Shown here: positions 35,725-44,149 of the stretch, in pieces | How positions within the stretch are numbered: position 1 is the first letter of the stretch | How the letters are laid out: every line of letters starts with the position of its first letter | NCBI GenBank assembly: GCA_045657945.1 | Contig: JAZOUB010000037.1 | Span: 1 to 64,000 of the forward strand | Source: HGM04593 sp045657945 | GTDB taxonomy: Bacteria > Bacteroidota > Bacteroidia > Bacteroidales > Bacteroidaceae | DNA length: 64,000 bases | Direction: 5' to 3' | Position numbers and translations under genes: made by a program | The notes under the pieces: model-generated | Told to the model about the DNA's origin: nothing | What the model saw: the letters and a program-made list of their open reading frames with translations, nothing else | Databases searched by the model: none

Positions 35725-36759
35725 ATGAAGAAGTATCTTTTGACTATTACAATAATGCTGGCAGGGCTTGCTTTGTCAAGTTCTTGCCACGAGGAGGAGC
35801 CCCTGATTCCAACAGGCAACTACTCCCCAATACGAGGTGGTTTTCCACAAGGCACCAGCGTATACGACTCGCTCATCTATGACATAAAGCAAAATTATGG
35901 TGTGTACCTACTATACAAGGACATCACCGAGGAGGACCTTAACCGCGACTGGTGTTCTGCGGGAACCGGCGACATCTATGTTGGCGGCTATGAGCATGAA
36001 AGAGACGACTGGTCCTGGAACTTGCCGCAGGAGCATCTGCCCTTCTACGTTGAGTACTTCTACAACTATATATTTCCTAACATAAGCAGGGAATTCGCAA
36101 ACTCGGCCTTCCCTGTAAAGATATATATGATACATAATATGCGCACTGAGCCACGTGACTTCGGTGATGACAGCGGAGAGAATGCTGGCGGGGGTACCGG
36201 TTCATCTGACCCATATAAATCTATCAAACTTGGCAACTTCGACAACTGGGCAATCAGTTTCAAGGAGGAAATTATCAATGGTGCCAACCCCGAGTATGCG
36301 TTGAAGCAGCAGAGATGCATCCTCATGATACAGGCCATCTACAATGCTATGGATAAGGGAGAAATCACATCACCCGACGAGTTCTGGACCGGATTCGATT
36401 TTAGCGAGGACAAGAAGATGGACCACAATGACCCCTCAAAGGATAACTACAAGCACAAATTAGGTTTTGTAGATGACATATATGACCACTATGCCACAAC
36501 CGGACGCACAGAAGAGGTCTGGAACTACAAGACATATATAGAGCATTGCTATTACTGGGCAAAAGGCAACAAGGACAACAACCTTTTCAATGCATACATA
36601 AAGAATGCCATGTGGCTCACACCAGAGGAGTTCGAGGCACGTTATCCCCGAAGCCTCTACCCTATAATCACAGAGAAGTATGAAATAACCGTGAAGCACA
36701 TGAAGGAGCAGTACGGCATTGACCTACAAGGCATTGCATACGGTATTAAAAAGCAGTAA
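35725..36759 (+). CDS. Putative zinc-binding peptidase-like (Mx1-type) lipoprotein
   Basis: A 344-residue lipoprotein (lipobox ALSSSC). The ATG at 35725 starts the signal peptide MKKYLLTITIMLAGLALSSS; an in-frame ATG at 35704 is less likely. The region TSVYDSLIYDIKQNYGVYLLYK resembles the N-terminal part of the putative zinc-binding metallopeptidase family (Peptidase_Mx1) that often accompanies SusCD pairs. No HExxH motif can be seen (the corresponding stretch reads CILMIQAIYNAMDKG), so proteolytic activity is doubtful. It is the third gene of the SusCD operon, probably a surface binding partner. Family assignment is from memory of the sequence pattern. Confidence 0.72.
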   Translation: MKKYLLTITIMLAGLALSSSCHEEEPLIPTGNYSPIRGGFPQGTSVYDSLIYDIKQNYGVYLLYKDITEEDLNRDWCSAGTGDIYVGGYEHERDDWSWNLPQEHLPFYVEYFYNYIFPNISREFANSAFPVKIYMIHNMRTEPRDFGDDSGENAGGGTGSSDPYKSIKLGNFDNWAISFKEEIINGANPEYALKQQRCILMIQAIYNAMDKGEITSPDEFWTGFDFSEDKKMDHNDPSKDNYKHKLGFVDDIYDHYATTGRTEEVWNYKTYIEHCYYWAKGNKDNNLFNAYIKNAMWLTPEEFEARYPRSLYPIITEKYEITVKHMKEQYGIDLQGIAYGIKKQ

Positions 36760-36774
36760 AAACACAACGGCATC

Positions 36775-37896
36775 ATGAGACACTATCTTTTGACCATTAT
36801 GCTTGCAGTGGTTGCCATTTCGTGCAATGACAAGAAAGACAATAACACCGCGCCCACAATCAACAAGCAGGCAGAAGTTATAGCCAGCATTGACAGTGTA
36901 TGGAAAGCACCATTAGATGAAGCAAAGGATATTATTGCATTATACGATTCAATAAGATTAGTCACACCTGAAACAGTAAAGGAACTTCACATCCTGAACC
37001 AATGCCACTATGTATGGAAGTGCGGTGAGTATATGTTCAAATGCCGAGGAAAGAACCGGGATATTTACGAATTGCCCAAATACCGCTTCGACCTGTCGCT
37101 CGACAACGACATTGTTAGCGACTTCGCATCACAAAAGAGTATCGGCAAATTCGTAGATCACTACTTTACCTTATTGGCAATGCAGCAGGGAAGTGCTTTC
37201 AATGAGGCACGCGACGGTGTTACGGCAACAGTATTCTACCCAATAAGATTGCTAAATGAGAATGATTTCAACAAGCTTCATGCCGTTTTCTCATGCAAGA
37301 ACGATGCCATACACAAGGAATACCTTGAACGATTAGAATTCCCGTTAAACAACAGCGGTTGCAGTGAAGGGCTCAAAAGCATACAGCCACTGATTGAGCA
37401 GAATGTAGCAGACTGTGAACTAAAGCAAAAAATACTTGAACTGTACAATGTATTCTCTCGAATAATGCCTGGAGAACCGGCACCGATTTCCACATTAAAG
37501 GATACCGAAGGTAACATTCACACATTTGCCGAGTTCAAAGGCAAGGTGATTGTAATTGATGTGTGGGCAACATGGTGCAGCAGTTGTATCGCGAACATGC
37601 CTAAGTTCATTGAACTGGGCAATGGGTATAGGAAACGCGACGATATATGCTTCATAACAATATCCATTGACCGCAGCGACGAGAAGGAGATGTGGCTCAG
37701 AGCCATTGACAGGAACAACATGCAACAGTTGCTTAACCTGTTCCCGGACTGTACAGAACAGTCGCAGTTCGAGACAGATTTCCGAGTTTCTGGAGTACCC
37801 CGTTACATCATAATAGACAAGGATGGAAAGATCGTTTCGGCACATGCCCCCACGCCTGGTCCCGAAATGGTCAAATTGATAGAAACAGCACTTTAA
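36775..37896 (+). CDS. TlpA-like thioredoxin-fold lipoprotein
   Basis: A 373-residue lipoprotein (MRHYLLTIMLAVVAISCND, lipobox AISC). The N-terminal 240 residues are helical and unassigned, as in many Bacteroidetes TlpA proteins. The C-terminal domain (about 240-373) is a thioredoxin fold with VIVIDVWATWCSSCIANMPK, where the redox CxxC is C-S-S-C, and the cis-proline segment GVPRYIIIDKDG. It likely reduces or isomerises disulfides in the periplasm. It is the last gene of the SusCD operon, 15 bases after its neighbour, and ends before a terminator. Confidence 0.92.
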   Translation: MRHYLLTIMLAVVAISCNDKKDNNTAPTINKQAEVIASIDSVWKAPLDEAKDIIALYDSIRLVTPETVKELHILNQCHYVWKCGEYMFKCRGKNRDIYELPKYRFDLSLDNDIVSDFASQKSIGKFVDHYFTLLAMQQGSAFNEARDGVTATVFYPIRLLNENDFNKLHAVFSCKNDAIHKEYLERLEFPLNNSGCSEGLKSIQPLIEQNVADCELKQKILELYNVFSRIMPGEPAPISTLKDTEGNIHTFAEFKGKVIVIDVWATWCSSCIANMPKFIELGNGYRKRDDICFITISIDRSDEKEMWLRAIDRNNMQQLLNLFPDCTEQSQFETDFRVSGVPRYIIIDKDGKIVSAHAPTPGPEMVKLIETAL

Positions 37897-37908
37897 CCCC
37901 AATAAATC

Positions 37909-37940
37909 ATTGCGTTGCAAACTTGCAACGCAATATTTTT
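37909..37940 (+). terminator. Terminator of the SusCD operon
   Basis: ATTGCGTTGCAA pairs with TTGCAACGCAAT across a 2-base gap, and ATTTTTT follows. Confidence 0.85.
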
Positions 37941-37956
37941 TAACACATACACATCC

Positions 37957-37986
37957 TTGATATGTGCCAATAAATTGCTACCTTTG
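37957..37986 (+). promoter_or_regulatory. Promoter of the gene at 38025
   Basis: TTG (37957-37959), 19 bases, TACCTTTG (37979-37986), 38 bases before the start codon. Confidence 0.7.
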
Positions 37987-38024
37987 CAGCCGAAAATAAA
38001 AAGTCAAAAATCCAACATATCGAT

Positions 38025-40085
38025 ATGAAAAAAATTCTACTTTCAATTTTCACAATTTTCTGCATTCTTGCTACAGCAAATGCCGAGACCTACACACACA
38101 CATTCTCAAAAGGCGAACTCACAACAACCGGCGGCACATTGACACTCAGCGACATCGAGTGGAACGCAACCGAAGCAACAGCCATAGAGTGGAATGCAAC
38201 CAAAGGCATACAGATTGGTAGCAAGAACAGTCCTTGCACGTCTTACACACTGAGCACATCAGGCTTTGCAGGCTACACAATCAGAAGCATCACCGTGAAC
38301 AGCAGCATTGCAGCAAGCGGCAATGCGACAGCTACTATCACCGTTGGCAACCAGACATCTGAAGCCTACACACTCAAGACATCCGACGCAGCCTACACAT
38401 TCGACTGCGACGACACCACCGGTGACATCACAATCAGCTGGACAGCATCACAGCGTGCATACTACATAAAGTCAATCACCATCGACTACGCCCCCGATGC
38501 AAGCACTGTTGTAATTCCGACTCCCGAGTTCAAGACACCGGCCGTTGTATATGCCGACAAGGTGTTGGTAAAAGCGGTATGTTGCGCTAATTGGGGCACC
38601 GATACAGAAGATTGTAAATGTGAGAAGGCCGGAACTATCATCTTCTACACACTTGACGGTACAGACCCTGTTTACGAAGATTGGGTTAACGAGACCGGTT
38701 CTACAAAGAGAAGCGGATACCCTGAAATGGATTTCAACCTCACCAATACTACTACCATCAAAATTATGGGTGTAAGGACAGACGGTGATGCTGTGTTCAA
38801 AAGCGATATTGCCGAACAGACATACATTGTATCGCGTACAATGCCATACATCCCAGCAAGCAGCATTGTATCGGGTAACAGATATGCAATGATTGCAGCC
38901 GACAGCGCAGCGACATATTTCTATGGCGAGGGAGCCGAGGGTTGCCTCCCCACAAAGACAGCCACCGATGTGAACGGCAAATATACAAACACAGTAGAGT
39001 GTGCCGGTTTTACATTCACAGCAACTAATGGTGGCTACACAATACAGGATGAGTTGGGACGCTACATTGCCCCTGCAAGCAACGGTTTCGGTTTTGAAAC
39101 AAGCGCAGTATGGAATGTAACAATCGACAACAATGGCAATGCTACCATCTCTTGCAACGGCAAGACAATATACTACTCTACCGGAGATGCAACATTCGGT
39201 TGCCATGATACAGGTAGTGCAGAGCACGTATTGCCCAAACTTTATATGCAGCGCGAGTATCCACAGTACACCATAGCCCCCGAAACAGGCAGCAGCATGA
39301 CAAAGTTGGAGACTATCACAGTGAAGTGCGAAGAGGGCATTGCAGCGACAAGCAACCTGAAGATTGCAGCCGATGGTTTCAAGACTGCATTTACAGTGAG
39401 CCAGCCCGACAGCAAGACACTTGTGTTCACAGCGGCAGAGCCAATTGTTTCACACAACAACTATGACCTGAACATAAATATCACTGCAGGAGACATCATT
39501 CTCAACCCCGAGGTTATGGAGATGTCACTCCCCGTGCCCGTGAAATATGGTGTACGTACTATTGCAAAGTACACCATCACCGGCGATGCAGAGGCTGCCG
39601 TAATTGAAGAAGTGACACCTGCCAACGGAGCTACAGTTGAAGAGTTGTCGTACTTCGTGTTCACATTCAGCTACTATGCAAGCCACACCGACAACACCGA
39701 GATTGCACCCAAGTTGTACCTTGAGGGCAGCGAGGAGTCGATTGCTCTTGAGAAATCAGTACAGAAAGCCGACGGCACATACATTGGCATGCAGCAGGCA
39801 GCATTGAAGACTGTTGAGCCGGTAATCGCAAACGGCACATATATCTTTGAAATCCCTACAGGCTACTTCATCGACGGTAACGGCAAAGAGATTGAGGGTA
39901 TCACACTCAAGTACATTGTAAAGAATGATACAGCAATTGAAGATATTGCAGCCGACAATGAGAACGGTTGGGTTATCTACAACACAAACGGCATCAAGGT
40001 GCTGGAAACTAAAGATACAAGCAAGGTCCAAGCACTCCCAAGCGGCATATATATCATAAACGGCACTAAGGCGATTATAAATTAA
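38025..40085 (+). CDS. Secreted multidomain beta-sandwich protein with sorting-signal-like tail
   Basis: A 686-residue exported protein without a recognised catalytic domain. Order: signal peptide (MKKILLSIFTIFCILATANA); a beta-sandwich (about 22-160) rich in Thr/Ser with SYTLSTSGFAGYTIRSITVN; a chitobiase/hexosaminidase C-terminal-like domain (about 165-280) with TIIFYTLDGTDPVYEDW; a third beta region with DELGRYIAPASNGFGF; Ig-like strands; and a tail ending LPSGIYIINGTKAIIN like type IX secretion signals. The plausible role is carbohydrate binding or adhesion at the surface. It has its own promoter and terminator. Confidence 0.78.
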   Translation: MKKILLSIFTIFCILATANAETYTHTFSKGELTTTGGTLTLSDIEWNATEATAIEWNATKGIQIGSKNSPCTSYTLSTSGFAGYTIRSITVNSSIAASGNATATITVGNQTSEAYTLKTSDAAYTFDCDDTTGDITISWTASQRAYYIKSITIDYAPDASTVVIPTPEFKTPAVVYADKVLVKAVCCANWGTDTEDCKCEKAGTIIFYTLDGTDPVYEDWVNETGSTKRSGYPEMDFNLTNTTTIKIMGVRTDGDAVFKSDIAEQTYIVSRTMPYIPASSIVSGNRYAMIAADSAATYFYGEGAEGCLPTKTATDVNGKYTNTVECAGFTFTATNGGYTIQDELGRYIAPASNGFGFETSAVWNVTIDNNGNATISCNGKTIYYSTGDATFGCHDTGSAEHVLPKLYMQREYPQYTIAPETGSSMTKLETITVKCEEGIAATSNLKIAADGFKTAFTVSQPDSKTLVFTAAEPIVSHNNYDLNINITAGDIILNPEVMEMSLPVPVKYGVRTIAKYTITGDAEAAVIEEVTPANGATVEELSYFVFTFSYYASHTDNTEIAPKLYLEGSEESIALEKSVQKADGTYIGMQQAALKTVEPVIANGTYIFEIPTGYFIDGNGKEIEGITLKYIVKNDTAIEDIAADNENGWVIYNTNGIKVLETKDTSKVQALPSGIYIINGTKAIIN

Positions 40086-40101
40086 AGAACATATAATCAG
40101 G

Positions 40102-40138
40102 TTGTTGAAGGATGCCGCGGCATCCTTCAACAATTTTT
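40102..40138 (+). terminator. Terminator after the gene at 38025
   Basis: A perfect 32-base palindrome (40102-40117 with 40118-40133) followed by TTTTT. Confidence 0.9.
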
Positions 40139-40160
40139 AAAGCACATATAGAATATACTA

Positions 40161-41468
40161 ATGAAACAGGTCTTAAAGAGAATAAGAACATTGTGCATTG
40201 CCACCATATTTGTGCTGACAGCGCACCTTGCAGGTTGTGCCGGTGGAGCAAACAAACAAGGCGGCACTGACGGCAATACGGTACAGGCAGAGGAAGAACC
40301 CAAGGAGGTTATCATCAAGTACGGACTACCGATTGAACAGTTCGACGTCAAGTATGACACAATCAAGCCACGGCAGACAATTGCAGACCTGCTGTACGGA
40401 TTCGGATTCAATGCAAACCAGATATACAAGCTGACACAATGCCCCGATTCCATATTCAATGTACGCAAGATACGCCCCGGACAAGCATGCGCCCTGCTCT
40501 GCGATAAAGACAGTGTAAACACCCCAAGGTATTTCATTTATGAAGAAAGTCCCAAGTCATATATAACATTTGATATTGCAGACAACTACAACGCCGAAAG
40601 GCAGCGTAAACCAGTGGAGTGGCGTGAAAGAGAAGTGGCCGGAACGGTAGAATCATCGCTTTGGGTAGCAGTGGAAGAATGCGATGCATCGCCCCTGCTT
40701 GCAGTGGAGATGTCACATATATTCGGGTGGTCAATCGATTTCTTCGGTATTCAGAAAGGCGATGAGTTCCGCATCATCTATGCCCAGGAGTATGTCGAGG
40801 ATACTCCATTGAACAACTACAGGATAATTGCTGCATCGTTCTGCGCATCAAAGAACCTTGTATATGCCATACCGTTTGAACAAGAGGGCGAGATGTTGTT
40901 CTACAACACCGACGGCAACAGCCTTGAGGGTGCATTCCTTAAAGCACCACTCGACTATTACCGCATATCATCGACCTTCTCCAACAGCCGAATGCACCCC
41001 GTATTGAAAAAAGTGCGAGCACACCACGGCGTGGACTATGCGGCACCGAAGGGTACACCTGTATATGCAATTGGTAGCGGCAAGGTAATCAAGAAGGCAT
41101 ATCAGGCAAACGGTGCAGGATACTACTTGAAAATCCGCCACAACAGCACATACACAACAAGCTACATGCACCTGTCGGGATATGCCAAAGGCCTGAAGGA
41201 GGGAGACTATGTAAAGCAGAAACAGGTTATCGGGTACGTTGGTTCTACCGGTCTTTCAACAGGTCCACACCTCGATTTCCGCGTCTATGAGAATGGCACT
41301 CCAATCAACCCGTTGACAATAAAGTCACAGCCCAAGATGCCAATCAGTGAAGCAAATAAGGAGGCATTCAAGGCCGTGAGCGACTCGCTTGTAACACGCC
41401 TGACAAGTATACCAATGGCATCTGCGGTTGCAAGCAATGATTCGATAGAGTCTATAGAAACTGAATAA
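40161..41468 (+). CDS. M23-family metallopeptidase, lipoprotein
   Basis: A 435-residue lipoprotein (lipobox LAGC). The C-terminal LytM domain (about residues 275-395) has the metal-binding motifs HHGVDYAAPKGTPV (HxxxD) and GPHLDFRVYENG (HxD/H position), plus YMHLSGYAKGL between them. The middle part (about 50-270) resembles the OapA/LysM-like and OB-type region seen in MepM-type endopeptidases. Likely role: cutting or remodelling peptidoglycan crosslinks. It is a single gene with a terminator at 41495. Confidence 0.93.
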   Translation: MKQVLKRIRTLCIATIFVLTAHLAGCAGGANKQGGTDGNTVQAEEEPKEVIIKYGLPIEQFDVKYDTIKPRQTIADLLYGFGFNANQIYKLTQCPDSIFNVRKIRPGQACALLCDKDSVNTPRYFIYEESPKSYITFDIADNYNAERQRKPVEWREREVAGTVESSLWVAVEECDASPLLAVEMSHIFGWSIDFFGIQKGDEFRIIYAQEYVEDTPLNNYRIIAASFCASKNLVYAIPFEQEGEMLFYNTDGNSLEGAFLKAPLDYYRISSTFSNSRMHPVLKKVRAHHGVDYAAPKGTPVYAIGSGKVIKKAYQANGAGYYLKIRHNSTYTTSYMHLSGYAKGLKEGDYVKQKQVIGYVGSTGLSTGPHLDFRVYENGTPINPLTIKSQPKMPISEANKEAFKAVSDSLVTRLTSIPMASAVASNDSIESIETE

Positions 41469-41494
41469 GAATCACGAAGGCTGATTATGAAACG

Positions 41495-41523
41495 AGAGGG
41501 TGACCCCAAAGTCACCCTCTTTG
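41495..41523 (+). terminator. Terminator after the M23 gene
   Basis: AGAGGGTGAC pairs with GTCACCCTCT across a 6-base loop, followed by a short T run. Confidence 0.8.
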
Positions 41524-41670
41524 AAGTTCATATTGCCACTTTATAAACTTGAGAGAGTAAAGAGCGGCAAGCCCAAATGGTGCGACAACGGAATTGACAA
41601 ATACCTATGATAATAGACTGTACCGTAAACTAATTACGGCACGGGGTATTTTGATATGGCAATAGCCTGT

Positions 41671-42222
41671 TCATTCGTCATTAAGACTATCATAGTCTAC
41701 GGCTATTCTACCGTCATTCTCCGAGCCGTATATCTCGTCATATTTGTAAAACATTTCGATGTTGTGTTTTGCGTGTCCGCTTCCATTGTCAGCAGCTTTT
41801 TGCCACCATTCCAGCGCCTTCTGCTTGTCTCTCTTCACCCCAGTCCCCTCGGCATACATCCTTCCGATGTTGTTCTGCGCGTCAGGGTTTCCCTGTTCTG
41901 CGGCTCTCTTCCACCACTTGAATGCCTCTTCATTCGATTTGTTGACTCCTTCGCCTCGGAAGTATCGTGTGCCCAGTCTGTATTGAGCCAACGAGTTTCC
42001 TCTTTCGGCCGCAATATGATAGAGGCGGACAGCCTCTTCGTGATTGCCTTTATTATATGCCTCCTGTGCCTTCTCTATAATGGAATTGACATCCTCGTCC
42101 TGTGACAGGTACGACATAGCGCCTGGCCATGCATTCCCGGGGCACGCTGTACTCTCGGCTCCTTCCACATTCAGTGTAAGTACTAAAAAGGTCAATAGTG
42201 CAAAAATATAAGACTTTTTCAT
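41671..42222 (-). CDS. Exported Sel1-repeat protein
   Basis: A 183-residue exported protein (signal peptide MKKSYIFALLTFLVLTLNVEG). Residues about 50-155 carry three Sel1-like repeats: AAERGNSLAQYRLGTRYFRG, AAEQGNPDAQNNIGRMYAEG and AADNGSGHAKHNIEMF. Sel1 repeats are helical protein-interaction modules. It is the last of three small exported proteins in a minus-strand series. Partner and role unknown; a Sel1 array also occurs in the large protein at 60100. Confidence 0.88.
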   Translation of the reverse strand: MKKSYIFALLTFLVLTLNVEGAESTACPGNAWPGAMSYLSQDEDVNSIIEKAQEAYNKGNHEEAVRLYHIAAERGNSLAQYRLGTRYFRGEGVNKSNEEAFKWWKRAAEQGNPDAQNNIGRMYAEGTGVKRDKQKALEWWQKAADNGSGHAKHNIEMFYKYDEIYGSENDGRIAVDYDSLNDE

Positions 42223-42282
42223 AATATAATCTTTTGTTTTAGGATCAATAAACTGTACAGATTATTCTTTTTTGTTTCATAA

Positions 42283-43011
42283 CTATCGGTCGGTCACCGG
42301 ACGTATGCATTTGGCTATATCCCTGTATGTTGGGGAGACCGTGAGTTCATTCCATCCAAGAAGTGTCGAGCTGAACCCGACTCCGACAAGGTCGTCAAAA
42401 CTATACTCATAGGGTATTGCAACTCGGGGTGGTACCATAAAACAGAGATCGTATGCATCAATATGCCTTTTCTCTTCGTAAGGTTCCTTGTAAGGTGTCG
42501 AACTCCAGATGCACCCGAAATCGTCATATTCGGGAGTCAGTCCGTGTGCATCGGCAGGCAGGAAAATGGAATTGCCGCTGGGGCCTGTGACCTTATATCC
42601 TTTGTGTCCGTTCACTTTTGTCCAGCACCATGAGCAGAGATCTACAAGTTCTTGCAGTTCGCCTTCGGTAGGCATACGCCAGGGGTTTCCCCATTTTACG
42701 CGTGCTATGTCGCGTGATGTCCCCGAAATGTCCTCAAGCTCCATTCCCATAGTTTGGCCCTTATGCCATTCTTTGGTTATAGGTGCAGTCTCACCCCATT
42801 TGTAGTGATCTCCGTAGTCGCTCGGTTGCTCTGCTCCTACATTGCAGGTCGCCCACAAGACGCTCAGACCGAGATCAACATATTCGTGTCCGTTCAGTTT
42901 CCCGTGTCCGTCACCGTCGGGCCATGCTCCATTAGGCCATGCTGCAAATGCCCCCTGCAGTGAAATGAATGTCACCGCCAACAGGAGTAATAAATTCTTT
43001 GTTGTTTTCAT
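42283..43011 (-). CDS. Exported FISUMP-type protein
   Basis: A 242-residue exported protein. The ATG at 43011 starts the signal peptide MKTTKNLLLLLAVTFISLQG; an in-frame ATG at 43038 is nine codons upstream and would weaken it. The domain matches the Fibrobacter succinogenes major paralogous (FISUMP) type common in Bacteroidetes: YVDLGLSVLWATCNVGAEQP, DYGDHYKWGETAP, WGNPWRMPTEGELQELVDLC and NSIFLPADAHG. Function is not established; members are surface-associated. Middle gene of the minus-strand trio. Confidence 0.88.
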   Translation of the reverse strand: MKTTKNLLLLLAVTFISLQGAFAAWPNGAWPDGDGHGKLNGHEYVDLGLSVLWATCNVGAEQPSDYGDHYKWGETAPITKEWHKGQTMGMELEDISGTSRDIARVKWGNPWRMPTEGELQELVDLCSWCWTKVNGHKGYKVTGPSGNSIFLPADAHGLTPEYDDFGCIWSSTPYKEPYEEKRHIDAYDLCFMVPPRVAIPYEYSFDDLVGVGFSSTLLGWNELTVSPTYRDIAKCIRPVTDR

Positions 43012-43044
43012 AACCGTTGTATCTTTATTGTTAGACAATCCTTT

Positions 43045-43884
43045 TTACTTATTCTTGAGCGTTTCCAGATGCAGTTGGGCTTTGTAGCACTCGTCAACAT
43101 CCTTTGCATAGTATATGGCCAATATCGCGTCGCAGAATTCAACCCTATCCTTGGCATAGGTCTGTGCCAGTTCCTTTAGTATCTCAAGTTCAGCTACGGT
43201 TCCGCTTTGGGCAGAGAGACTTTCCCCATAGTTCCTATTGAGAAGGTCTGTGCGTATGCAGTTGGCAGCAAAGCCGAACATCTTGTCCATAAGTGCAGGC
43301 ATACATCCAAGGAAAACCTTTCTGTGAGTCATAGTAGGCAAAGATTCTGTAAGCTTTATATACTTGTCCAAGTCGGCTTTTAAGACAGAAGGAACATCGC
43401 TGCACTTTTTTATGTATTTTGCAAAACAGTCATTTGCTATAGAGGAAAGACCTGTCATTGTTGCATACTGCCCAATCTTTATAAGTTCAAAATCGGCTAT
43501 GGAATCGGACCGGTACTTTTCACAGGCTTCTGAGTACTTCTGTAAAATAGTCTTCCTGTACTCATCATACTCTTGCATCGCACGCTGTGCATAAGATGTT
43601 TCCGGTATTGTAACACCTGAAGATACTATATTCCTTGTAAGTTCAGCAGTTGGGCTGTTAAGGAGTTTTTGCTTTTGGAGTTCCATTGTTACTAGTCTTA
43701 CAGACGGCTGCGGAGTCATTCTGTATGTTGATACATTGTTTCTGTAGTCATTTATTTTTGTTGCGGCTCTTACCGCCTCGTATATGACCTTTCCCCCAAA
43801 AATCTTAGTTACCTGAGCCTTGCATAAGTCGGCAGTACAGACAAATAATGTCAAGATTACAAGTACGCGTGTTAAAGTTTTCAT
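43045..43884 (-). CDS. Exported helical protein of unknown function
   Basis: A 279-residue protein that I do not recognise. The signal peptide is MKTLTRVLVILTLFVCTADL with cleavage near CKAQ. The remainder is predicted helical with no transmembrane segment and six cysteines or so. The start at 43884 is chosen because the upstream in-frame ATG at 43956 lies inside the TACCTTTG promoter. It heads a probable operon with the FISUMP and Sel1 genes, and its promoter region is shared with the divergent propeller/coiled-coil gene. Confidence 0.85.
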   Translation of the reverse strand: MKTLTRVLVILTLFVCTADLCKAQVTKIFGGKVIYEAVRAATKINDYRNNVSTYRMTPQPSVRLVTMELQKQKLLNSPTAELTRNIVSSGVTIPETSYAQRAMQEYDEYRKTILQKYSEACEKYRSDSIADFELIKIGQYATMTGLSSIANDCFAKYIKKCSDVPSVLKADLDKYIKLTESLPTMTHRKVFLGCMPALMDKMFGFAANCIRTDLLNRNYGESLSAQSGTVAELEILKELAQTYAKDRVEFCDAILAIYYAKDVDECYKAQLHLETLKNK

Positions 43885-43953
43885 GGCAATTGTGTTTTTA
43901 TGGTTAATGATAATTTTGTTTATGGATGGATATGTTCCTCTCTTTCGTTGTGA

Positions 43954-43984
43954 CAAAGGTATGCGTGCGGATGAGACAAGTCAA
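43954..43984 (-). promoter_or_regulatory. Promoter of the minus-strand trio
   Basis: TTG (43984-43982), 20 bases, TACCTTTG (43961-43954) on the minus strand; leader about 65 bases. Confidence 0.7.
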
Positions 43985-44089
43985 TGTTTTGCTGTGGCAA
44001 AAGCCGTAATAAGTATCTCTGACAGGATTTGCAACACATCGGAACATAAATCTACCTTTAGAAACCCACATCAATATAAATCCCAAAAT

Positions 44090-44119
44090 TTTGTTCGTAA
44101 AAATATTCAGTTATCTTTG
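44090..44119 (+). promoter_or_regulatory. Promoter of the propeller/coiled-coil gene
   Basis: TTTG (44090-44093), 18 bases, TATCTTTG (44112-44119), 30 bases before the start at 44150. It excludes the much longer upstream extension of the reading frame. Confidence 0.7.
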
Positions 44120-44149
44120 CACAATCAATCACAAGTCATTCTAAACCAC

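Noticed and set aside
41656..42105. 149-codon plus-strand frame opposite the Sel1 gene
   Set aside because: It is cysteine- and serine-rich without a family match, while the minus strand encodes clear Sel1 repeats and a signal peptide.
43820..44149. 110-codon upstream extension of the propeller/coiled-coil gene, including a hydrophobic MAIVFLWLMIILFM stretch
   Set aside because: It overlaps the divergent gene and both promoters; the consensus promoter at 44090-44119 and the lipobox after 44150 fix the start downstream.
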